Position numbers and translations under genes: made by a program
From: Algoriphagus sp.
GTDB lineage: Bacteria; Bacteroidota; Bacteroidia; Cytophagales; Cyclobacteriaceae
Direction of reading: 5' to 3'
Assembly (NCBI GenBank): GCA_030729785.1
Contig: JANQWS010000095.1
Coordinates: forward strand, 1 to 40,490
Length of the DNA: 40,490 nucleotides
The notes under the pieces: generated by a model
Databases searched by the model: none
What the model was told of the DNA's origin: nothing
The model's input: the letters and a program-made list of their open reading frames with translations, nothing else
Part shown: piece after piece, positions 1-7,100 of the stretch
Layout of the letters: every line of letters starts with the position of its first letter
Numbering within the stretch: position 1 is the stretch's first letter

Positions 1-53
1 CAAAAGCTTACCTACTAGTTGTTACAGTTTCTACGGATATGTGTTGATTTTAG

Positions 54-181
54 TACAAAGTACCATGTACCAAGTACCAAGATGATGAACATTAGACATT
101 ATGTGAGATACTAGAAACAAGAAACAAGAAGCAAGAAACAAGACGATTAGTCTAAACTCTTGGCTCTTGGTTCTCGGCTCT
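54..181. repeat. Three degenerate 7-bp tandem arrays upstream of the 5S gene
   Basis: Three short arrays lie in this stretch, each keeping an exact 7-bp period. Positions 54-81 read TACAAAG, TACCATG, TACCAAG, TACCAAG. Positions 115-142 read AAACAAG, AAACAAG, AAGCAAG, AAACAAG. Positions 157-181 read CTCTTGG, CTCTTGG, TTCTCGG, CTCT, which is the same style of monomer on the other strand (CCAAGAG). The monomers differ by substitutions but not by length. Spurious reading frames through such arrays give repetitive peptides and are not genes. The function is unknown. The arrays end less than 20 bp before the 5S gene. Confidence 0.8.
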
Positions 182-198
182 AAAAGTCTTGCAAAGAT

Positions 199-310
199 TT
201 AGGCGGCCTAGCGCAGGGGTCCCACCTCTTCCCATCCCGAACAGAGAAGTTAAGCCCTGCAGCGCCGATGGTACTGGGGTTACACCCGGGAGAGTAGGTC
301 GCCGCCACAT
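199..310 (+). rRNA. rrf: 5S ribosomal RNA
   Basis: The sequence carries the conserved 5S core (CCCATCCCGAACAGAGAAG, then AAGCCC, then GCGCCGATGGTACTG, then GGGAGAGTAGGTCG). The ends close as helix I, with GGCGGC near 202 pairing with GCCGCC near 301-306. The length of about 110 nt fits bacterial 5S. It is followed after a few bases by a strong terminator. It is probably the last gene of an rRNA operon whose 23S lies left of the window; no 23S sequence is recognisable in bases 1-198, so this link is inferred. The exact ends may be off by a few bases. Confidence 0.93.
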
Positions 311-316
311 TATTGA

Positions 317-349
317 AGCCCTTCGATTTACTTCGAAGGGCTTTTTTGT
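317..349 (+). terminator. Rho-independent terminator of the 5S rRNA / rRNA operon
   Basis: A perfect 10-bp stem, AGCCCTTCGA (317-326) with TCGAAGGGCT (333-342), encloses a 6-nt loop and is followed by a T run. It begins about 7 bp after the 5S gene. Confidence 0.9.
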
Positions 350-360
350 TTTTAGCAGAA

Positions 361-652
361 ATACGAGATATAAAGTACGAAGTACGAGATACGAAGTACG
401 ACATCTAACTAATGTCGAACGCTAAACGCTGAGTGAAGAAGGAAGAAGGGGGGGTACTAGGCACCAAGTACAAAGTAGGGATTCGTGTGTTGATTCAAAT
501 GGTACTTTTGAAGGGGCATGGTACATGGTACTTTGCCTGCCTGCGGCAATCAGGCTCTTGCTTCTCGGCTCTTTTTTCTCGTTTCTTGGTTCTCGGCTCT
601 TGCCTCCCGTAGGCAGACAGGGGACTTCGTACCATGGTACATATTTCCAGAC
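361..652. repeat. Non-coding stretch with 7-bp arrays and degenerate palindromes
   Basis: No gene is credible here. Positions 361-402 hold six exact 7-bp units (ATACGAG, ATATAAA, GTACGAA, GTACGAG, ATACGAA, GTACGAC). A shorter array lies near 454-478. Positions 554-602 hold seven units (GCTCTTG, CTTCTCG, GCTCTTT, TTTCTCG, TTTCTTG, GTTCTCG, GCTCTTG). The last array sits between two decayed copies of a CAGG-type palindrome (about 535-555 and 602-620). These are in turn enclosed by inverted CATGGTAC (517-531) and GTACCATG (629-640) motifs. The region looks like a composite intergenic repeat element of unknown function. Confidence 0.7.
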
Positions 653-1564
653 TTAAATCTTGGCATAGCGCACATAGGCTATCCATTCCCCTTCGGGAGA
701 CCAACTGTGCACATTGATAGTTCCCTGCCCTCCAAAAAAAACAGGCGTCAAGTCCCTACTTTGCCGAGTAGTCAAATCAAAAATCCGAAGCTTTACATCT
801 TTACCAAAAGGATGAGATCCCTTTTGATCCTCTAAATAGGAAATGTAAACAAGGCTTTTATTGTCTGGTGAAGGGTGAGGAAACCAATTGTCTAATTCAT
901 CAAACGTAAGCTGCTCCTGTTCGCTTCCATCTCCCTTCATCCGGAAAAGATGCATCCTTCCGGTTCGGTGAGAATTGAAATAAATCCATTGTCCATCGTA
1001 ACTATATTCTGGACCATCGTCCAAGCCTTCTTCGGTGGTCAACCGAACTTCCTCCCCGCCCAGTATCGGTACTCGAAAAATATCCCATTTTCCTTCCCTT
1101 TGGGCACAGTAGGTCAAATAGTTTCCATCTGGGCTGATTCCATGCCAGTAACTCGGGTAATTTGGAGTGATTAGTGTTGGAGTACCACCTTCAAGTGGGA
1201 CGGTGTAAATTCTGGATCCTAGGCCCTTTTCATTTTTGCTGTAAACAAGGGTTTTCCCATCAAAACTGAGTCCATGGTCATTATTTACGGTGGAAATGAG
1301 GTCTTCTTGAACAAGACCCAAACTCCTCCCATTCAAGTCAATTTTTTCTAATTGTCCTCCCGAATTGATGAGCAAAAAATCCCCCTCCCTAGACCAATTG
1401 GGAGCTTCAAAGTGTCGATTTTGGCGGAGAATACTTTTTTCCTCGCCTGTTCTCACATTTAAAAGTACAAGTTCACTGATTACATTTTCTTGTACTTGGG
1501 CAACTCCTTTTACTCCCACTAGAAGTAATAGACCACCTACTATTAAGCTCTTCATGATTTTCAT
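653..1564 (-). CDS. Secreted TolB-like beta-propeller (WD40-like, PD40) protein
   Basis: A 303-residue protein with an N-terminal signal peptide (MKIMKSLIVGGLLLLVGVKG, cleavage near VAQ). Several repeated blades of the TolB/PD40 type follow, with typical phrases such as APNWSREGDFLLI, HGISPDGNYLTY, GPEYSYDGQWIYFNS, PHPSPDNKSLVYIS and HSWSPEGEWIAYV. Each blade has the pattern (W/H/P)SPDG followed by a hydrophobic strand. Such proteins act in the periplasm or on the cell surface, often as accessory or scaffold proteins; no catalytic domain is visible. Met4 is an alternative start. It stands alone, transcribed toward the 5S gene, and its 3' end abuts the repeat element. The specific role is unknown. 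Confidence 0.85.
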   Translation of the reverse strand: MKIMKSLIVGGLLLLVGVKGVAQVQENVISELVLLNVRTGEEKSILRQNRHFEAPNWSREGDFLLINSGGQLEKIDLNGRSLGLVQEDLISTVNNDHGLSFDGKTLVYSKNEKGLGSRIYTVPLEGGTPTLITPNYPSYWHGISPDGNYLTYCAQREGKWDIFRVPILGGEEVRLTTEEGLDDGPEYSYDGQWIYFNSHRTGRMHLFRMKGDGSEQEQLTFDELDNWFPHPSPDNKSLVYISYLEDQKGSHPFGKDVKLRIFDLTTRQSRDLTPVFFGGQGTINVHSWSPEGEWIAYVRYAKI

Positions 1565-1604
1565 TAGATATTGATTTTCATGAAGTTAGCAGTATATATT
1601 TTAC

Positions 1605-2648
1605 CTAGTTGACCACCTGTACAAAAAAATCATCCTTCGGTAAAAAAACGCCTATCTCCCAAAAAGTTTGCTTGTGCAAGCCCATGGTCGCCTCAAACCA
1701 AGCCTTGTCTTCTGAACTCACTGAAATCAATAGCCCTCCGCTTGTTTGTGGATCACACAAAGGCACCAACTCCATCCCATTCACGCCCGATACCTTGGAA
1801 TTAAAGGCGTTCCAATTCCGATAGGTATTGTCTGGGAAAATAAATTGCTGAATGTAATCAGCCACGCCCTCGATCAGAGGTAGCTTGTTAAATTCCAACT
1901 GCAAGGTGAGGCCTGCTCCCTCTGCCATTTCTAGCGCATGCCCAAGCAAACCAAATCCAGTGACGTCCGTAAGGGCATGTACCTCCTCGTGGTTGCCCAA
2001 GATCTCCCCAATGGAGTTGAGTTGACAAGCGTTGGTGATTAAGTTGTGGTAGTCTCGATCCTTGATTTTCTGTCTTTTCAGTGCAGTGGCTAAAACACCT
2101 ATCCCAAGTGGCTTGGTCAAAAACAACAAATCTCCTTCCTTGCTCCCTGTATTTTTCTTGATTTTTCTCGGGTGCACCAGTCCATTCACGGAAAGCCCAA
2201 AAATTGGGTCCTTGCCAGCAATGGAATGGCCTCCCGCTAGTTCTATCCCAGCCTGGGAACAAACCAATTTGGCCCCCTCCAGTACTTTTGCCGCTAGTTC
2301 AGGGGCAAGCTTTTCTACCGGCCAACTCAAGATTGCATTTGCGAAAAGTGGCTTTCCACCCATCGCATATACATCGGAAATGGCATTGGTTGCAGCTATG
2401 CGACCAAAATCAAAAGGATCATCCACTATGGGAGTGAAAAAATCTACGGTATTGATGATTGCAATATCTTCGGATACCTGGTAGACAGCGGCATCGTCTT
2501 TGCTTGAATTTCCTACGAGGAGTCGTGGATCAGTTTGTGCGAAGGAGCCACTTGCTCCAAGAATTTGATCCAATACGGCAGGTGCGATTTTACAGCCACA
2601 GCCGGATCCTTCACTCCATTCAGTGAGTCGGATGGGAGATTGTTCCAT
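1605..2648 (-). CDS. selD: Selenide, water dikinase (selenophosphate synthase)
   Basis: A 347-residue protein of normal SelD length. SelD makes selenophosphate, the activated selenium donor, from selenide and ATP in the cytoplasm. The N-terminal glycine-rich catalytic loop reads GSGCGCK, with Cys17 and Cys19; Cys17 takes the place that is selenocysteine in some SelD proteins. Other family hallmarks are VDFFTPIVDDPFDFGRIAA, NAISDVYAMGG, LAGGHSI, LTDVTGFGLLGHALEMA and DPQTSGGLL. Its start lies inside the 3' end of the upstream mnmH, with a 29-bp overlap, so the two are co-transcribed and probably translationally coupled. No SelA, SelB or tRNA-Sec is in the window, so within this context selenophosphate is most likely used for tRNA selenouridine. 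Confidence 0.95.
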   Translation of the reverse strand: MEQSPIRLTEWSEGSGCGCKIAPAVLDQILGASGSFAQTDPRLLVGNSSKDDAAVYQVSEDIAIINTVDFFTPIVDDPFDFGRIAATNAISDVYAMGGKPLFANAILSWPVEKLAPELAAKVLEGAKLVCSQAGIELAGGHSIAGKDPIFGLSVNGLVHPRKIKKNTGSKEGDLLFLTKPLGIGVLATALKRQKIKDRDYHNLITNACQLNSIGEILGNHEEVHALTDVTGFGLLGHALEMAEGAGLTLQLEFNKLPLIEGVADYIQQFIFPDNTYRNWNAFNSKVSGVNGMELVPLCDPQTSGGLLISVSSEDKAWFEATMGLHKQTFWEIGVFLPKDDFFVQVVN

Positions 2649-3675
2649 GGAGGGTATTTTTTGTTTGTATTAGTAAATTGAGTTGTGACTCCAAGTTAAG
2701 GTTATGCAATGCCAGATGGGTTGTTTTCCCTGGTTCGTGGCATTCAAGGTCATAGGTATAAGTCTTGTCATAGTACCCTAAGAGGTTGGCAATCCAAGCA
2801 GAATGGTTCTTTGCTTTGATATCATCTAGGGCCTGCTGCATGCGTAGTCCGCCGAGTTTCTTTTGGAGGCGCGTCACAGCTTGAAGTAAATCCTCTTCGT
2901 CCAAGGAAGCGTATTCTTCTGCAATATGCCCAATTCGTACTTCCTCGGTTTTTTCGATTTCAATCCGAAGACTCTTGGTCATCTGCTCGTAAAAAAGGTC
3001 TGGAAGGATGATACGGCCTATCCTTCGACTTTCCTTTTCTATCCAGATGGGTGCTTTTGGGTCGAGTAGGCGTAGCTGTTCGGCTAGTAGGTTTTCAAAT
3101 TGCTCCACGGTGGGCTGGGGTAATTGTCCGATACCACCAAAAGAAGATCCTTTATGATTTGCCAATCCCTCCAAATCCACCACTTGCTCTCCACGTTTGT
3201 TCAGCTCACGTAAAAGGACTGTTTTCCCAGTGCCTGTTTTTCCCCCGAGGAGGAGCAGGGTGTAGGTCTGCCTCACACAGGCATGGGTAAATGTCCGATA
3301 GGTTTTGTAGCCTCCACCTAATCGATACACTTGAATGCCAACTTGCCCCAAAAGCCAGGAAAAGATTTGGCTGCGCATACCGCCACGCCAGCAGTATAGG
3401 ATGATTTTTTTGTCTGGAAAGCGCTTCAGTGCCTCCTTTTGGAGCAGGTGAAATCGCGGACCTACCAGCTCAAACCCTTTTAGTGTAGCCTTTTCCGAAC
3501 CTGCATTTTTATATAAGGTGCCCACCACGACCCTTTCCTCGTCGTTGAGAATAGGCATGTTGACCGCTCCAGGTACATGGCTTTGTGCAAATTCCCCCTC
3601 ACTTCGTGCATCCACGATAGGGATCTGCTGGCGTAGTTGCCAAAATTTTTCTAAGGAGACGATTTCTTCAATCAT
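2620..3675 (-). CDS. mnmH: tRNA 2-selenouridine synthase (rhodanese family)
   Basis: A 351-residue protein (also called SelU or YbbB) that replaces sulfur by selenium at the wobble 2-thiouridine of some tRNAs, using selenophosphate. The N-terminal half is a rhodanese domain: IVDARSEGEFAQSHVPGAVNMPI is followed by the catalytic loop YCWRGGMRS with Cys95. The C-terminal half begins with a Walker A-type loop, GGKTGTGKT (144-152), then DLEGLANHKGSSFGG, a signature of this family. It precedes and overlaps selD by 29 bp, the classic two-gene selenouridine module. The start at 3675 gives the expected N-terminus. Regulation is not evident; a terminator for trxA lies directly upstream. Confidence 0.94.
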   Translation of the reverse strand: MIEEIVSLEKFWQLRQQIPIVDARSEGEFAQSHVPGAVNMPILNDEERVVVGTLYKNAGSEKATLKGFELVGPRFHLLQKEALKRFPDKKIILYCWRGGMRSQIFSWLLGQVGIQVYRLGGGYKTYRTFTHACVRQTYTLLLLGGKTGTGKTVLLRELNKRGEQVVDLEGLANHKGSSFGGIGQLPQPTVEQFENLLAEQLRLLDPKAPIWIEKESRRIGRIILPDLFYEQMTKSLRIEIEKTEEVRIGHIAEEYASLDEEDLLQAVTRLQKKLGGLRMQQALDDIKAKNHSAWIANLLGYYDKTYTYDLECHEPGKTTHLALHNLNLESQLNLLIQTKNTLHGTISHPTH

Positions 3676-3692
3676 GCAGTGAGAGATAGGAT

Positions 3693-3725
3693 AAAAAAAG
3701 CCGCAAAGGATTCTTTACGGCTTTC
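3693..3725 (-). terminator. Terminator downstream of trxA
   Basis: Read on the minus strand, AAAGCCG (3724-3718) pairs with CGGCTTT (3703-3697). An inner AAAG/CTTT continues the stem after one mismatch, and a run of Us follows. It lies between the trxA stop and the mnmH start, so mnmH-selD should have its own start of transcription or rely on read-through. Confidence 0.75.
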
Positions 3726-3745
3726 AAAGTGCTGTTGCGGCAGGA

Positions 3746-4066
3746 TTAGAGTTGAGCATCTAGCTTTTGAGCCAATACCGCTTTGGGAACTGCACCAACT
3801 TGCTTATCTACGATTTCTCCTCCCTTAAAAAATAGTAGGGTAGGAATAGATCGTATTCCAAAAGCCTGTGCTACAGAAGGGTTGGCATCTACGTCTACCT
3901 TCCCAATTACTGCTTTTCCTTCGTAATCTCCTGCTAATTCTTCCACTACTGGGCCGATCATTTTGCAGGGTCCGCACCACTCTGCCCAAAAATCAACCAA
4001 AATTGGTTGGCTTCCAGAAATGATTTCTTCAAAGTTTGCGTCGGTAATTTCAATTGCTTTTGCCAT
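3746..4066 (-). CDS. trxA: Thioredoxin
   Basis: A 106-residue single-domain thioredoxin, the usual length. The redox site WAEWCGPCK is intact, with the two cysteines of CGPC near residues 31 and 34. It is followed by the conserved VDVDANPSVAQAFGIRSIPTLLFFKGG containing the cis-proline. It is a cytoplasmic disulfide reductase supplying electrons to ribonucleotide reductase, peroxiredoxins and similar partners. A perfect -7 box lies about 30 bp upstream of the start and a terminator follows the stop. It is therefore likely a monocistronic gene, although it lies downstream of dnaE on the same strand. Confidence 0.96.
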   Translation of the reverse strand: MAKAIEITDANFEEIISGSQPILVDFWAEWCGPCKMIGPVVEELAGDYEGKAVIGKVDVDANPSVAQAFGIRSIPTLLFFKGGEIVDKQVGAVPKAVLAQKLDAQL

Positions 4067-4094
4067 GGGATGCTTTCTAGTAAAGTTCTTTTTT

Positions 4095-4102
4095 CAAATA
4101 TA
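4095..4102 (-). promoter_or_regulatory. Bacteroidota-type -7 promoter box for trxA
   Basis: On the minus strand this reads TATATTTG, a full match to the TAnnTTTG -7 element of the phylum's primary sigma factor. No clear -33 TTG partner is seen at the usual spacing. The distance to the trxA ATG (4066) is about 30 bp. Confidence 0.5.
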
Positions 4103-4182
4103 TCAGCAAAATGCGATTGAAGAAGAATAAGTTCCGTTCAATTTCAATTAATTGCTAGAGATAGACTTTTTTTTCATTAAGA

Positions 4183-7100
4183 TCACCGATCCATGATCTT
4201 GTAAGCTACTTCAGGTAGGAGCTTCAATTCCTTAATCAGTTCCGCACTGGGGTCTATTTTAATTTTTTTGGAGAAAAGCTCTAGACTGATATTCTCTTGC
4301 TGATCCACCACTTCAATATACAACTTGGCTTCGCCTTTGTACTTTGAGGTAATAGTTTCTAATTTTTCCATCAGTTCGTACGTCAGGTCATTCAAATTGA
4401 TATTGACCTTGAGTCCTTTAATTAGGCGGCCTCGAATTTCACTTAATAAAGAGATGGCATTGATTTTAAATTCCAACTCATTTTCATTTCCCCATTTTTT
4501 TTGAACTACTCCTCCAGAAATAAACAAAAACCAACCGGTCATGAAGTACTGTTTAAACTTTACGTAATCTTCCCCAAAGAGGAAGAAAGTAAAGGAGCCA
4601 TGGTAATCTTCCACCGTGAGTGTCCCAAAGGGCTTCCCATTTTTGGTTGTTCGATGGGCAAAGCTTGCTACTGAGCCGGCCATCCGCAACTCGTTTTTAC
4701 CTCTTAGTCCCTCCAAATCAGTGAGCGCTGTCAGGGTGGTATTTGTGAAAGAGTCAATCTCTAATTGGTATTCATCTAGTGGGTGCCCTGAAATAAAGAG
4801 ACCCACCACTTCTTTTTCAATATTCAGTTGCTGAATTTGTGAAAAAGGTTCCATAGGTGGTACGGAAGGCAGTGGGACCGCCGCAGTTCCTGAGCTGCCC
4901 CCAAAGAGACTGACCTGGGTACTATCTTCCTCTTGCTGTATTTTTTGTGCATATCGGCTTGCTTTCTCAATCAAACTGATGTCACCTTCTGGAGCCTCTA
5001 AGTATTGCCTACGGTGGTGTTCTTTAAAGCAGTCAAAGCTGCCTGCCATGGCCAATGCCTCCATGGTTTTCTTATTTAGCGCTCGTGAATTTACCCGTTT
5101 GGCAAACTCAAAAATAGTCGAATAAGGACCGTTACTGATTCGCTCCTTAATGATTTCATCTACAGCCCCCGCTCCAGCACCTTTGATCGCAGCCATACCA
5201 AATCTGATTTCCCCCTTGGAATTCACGGTAAATCCACTTTTGGATTCGTTGACATCGGGACCAAGAACTGATATTCCCATTCGTCTACATTCTTCCATGA
5301 AAAAGGTCACCTGCGTGATGTCGTTCATGTTGTTACTCAGTACCGAAGCCATGTATTCTGCCGGGTAATGCGCTTTGAGGTATGCCGTTTGGTAGGCAAT
5401 CCAGGCATAGCAGGTAGAGTGAGATTTGTTGAAGGCATAGGATGCAAAAGCTTCCCAGTCTGTCCAGATTTTTTCTAGCCTTTTTGCATCGTGTCCTTTG
5501 GCCGCCGCCTGCTCCACAAACTTGGGTTTCATCTTATCCAATACATCCTTCTGCTTCTTACCCATCGCTTTACGAAGGACGTCGGCTTCCCCCTTAGTGA
5601 ATCCTGCAATCTTTTGAGAAAGCAGCATGACTTGTTCCTGGTAGACGGTGATTCCATAAGTTTCTTCCAGGTACTCTTTCATGTCCTCTAGGTCGTAGGA
5701 GATGGGTTCTGCACCATGTTTTCGCTTAATAAAAGAGGGGATGTATGCCAAAGGTCCTGGACGGTAAAGCGCATTCATGGCAATCAAATCTGCAAAAACA
5801 GTAGGTTTTAGTTCGCGCATGTATTTTTGCATGCCCGGGCTTTCGTACTGAAAAATCCCAACCGTTTCACCACGCTGGAAGAGTTCATAGGTTTTGACAT
5901 CGTCAATAGGGAACTCGTCCGCATCTAATTGGATTCCGTGACGTTCTTTCACGATTTTGATGGCGTCCTTGATCAGAGTGAGTGTTTTTAGCCCCAAAAA
6001 GTCCATTTTTAGCAAGCCTGCAGATTCTACTACGGCGTTGTCAAACTGGGTACAAACCATGTCCGAATCCTTAGCTAAGGCCACCGGAACGAAGTTGGTG
6101 ATGTCAGATGGGGTGATAATAACTCCGCAGGCATGGATTCCCGTATTGCGTACCGACCCTTCCAAAACCGTCGCTTGGTTGATAGTTTTGGCTGACTCAT
6201 CAATGCCTTGTGCGACACGGATGAGCTCTTCTGCTTTTTGCAGCAATTCCCCTTGCCCTTTGAGTTTTTCCAATAAGGCAGGTCGATTCTTTGCCAATTC
6301 AAATAGGGTCTTCAACTTAATTTCAGGTACCAAGTTGGCTAATCTTCCGGCCTCTGCTAAGGGCAAGTTTAGTACCCGTGCAGTATCTCGAATGGCAGAT
6401 TTAGCAGCCATGGTACCGTAGGTAATTATTTGAGCAACTTGGTTGCTGCCGTACTTGTTGATCACATAGTCAATGACCGCTTGGCGACCTTCGTCATCAA
6501 AGTCAATATCAATATCAGGTAAGGATACACGGTCTGGATTTAGAAATCGTTCGAATAGGAGATCGTATTTGATTGGGTCAATGTTGGTGATTCCTACACA
6601 ATAGGCTACCGCAGAACCCGCTGCCGATCCTCTTCCAGGACCTACAGACACCCCCATGTCTCGAGCTGCCCGCGTAAAATCCTGAACGATCAAAAAGTAG
6701 CCAGGATAGCCTGTGTTTTCGATGGTTTTCAATTCAAAGTCCAGGCGTTCCTGAATTTCAGGGGTAAGTTCTGGATACCGTTTCTTAGCTCCCTCAAAGG
6801 TCAGGTAGCGGAGGTAGGAATTTTCGCCCCGTTTGCCCCCGTCTGCTTCGTCTTCCGGATGCTTAAACTCCTCCGGAATGTCAAATTTTGGCAACAAAAC
6901 CTCTCGAGCCAATTTGTAGGCTTCACACTTGTCTACAATCTCCTGAGTACAATGAATCGCCTCAGGTAAGTCAGCAAAAAGTTGCTTCATTTCCTCTGGA
7001 CTCTTGAGGTAAAACTCGTCGTTAGGAAAGCCAAATCTGAACTCTCTACCTCGCTTTCCTACATACTTTTTAGGCTTCTCGACCAGCTCTCCATCCTTTA

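Noticed and set aside
1-198. 3' end of a 23S rRNA gene
   Set aside because: No recognisable 23S 3' sequence is present; the stretch is AT-rich and repeat-filled.
180-425. Overlapping ORFs on both strands through the 5S gene and heptamer arrays
   Set aside because: They cover the 5S rRNA and its terminator. Their repetitive peptides (such as TRYEVRS) come from the 7-bp repeats, not from a protein.
495-835. ORFs across the 517-640 repeat unit
   Set aside because: Their sequence is translated repeat and palindrome plus antisense of the beta-propeller gene; no domain is visible.
1888-2484. Long antisense ORFs inside selD on both strands
   Set aside because: They lie wholly within a certain selD gene and show no family motifs; they are shadows of its codons.
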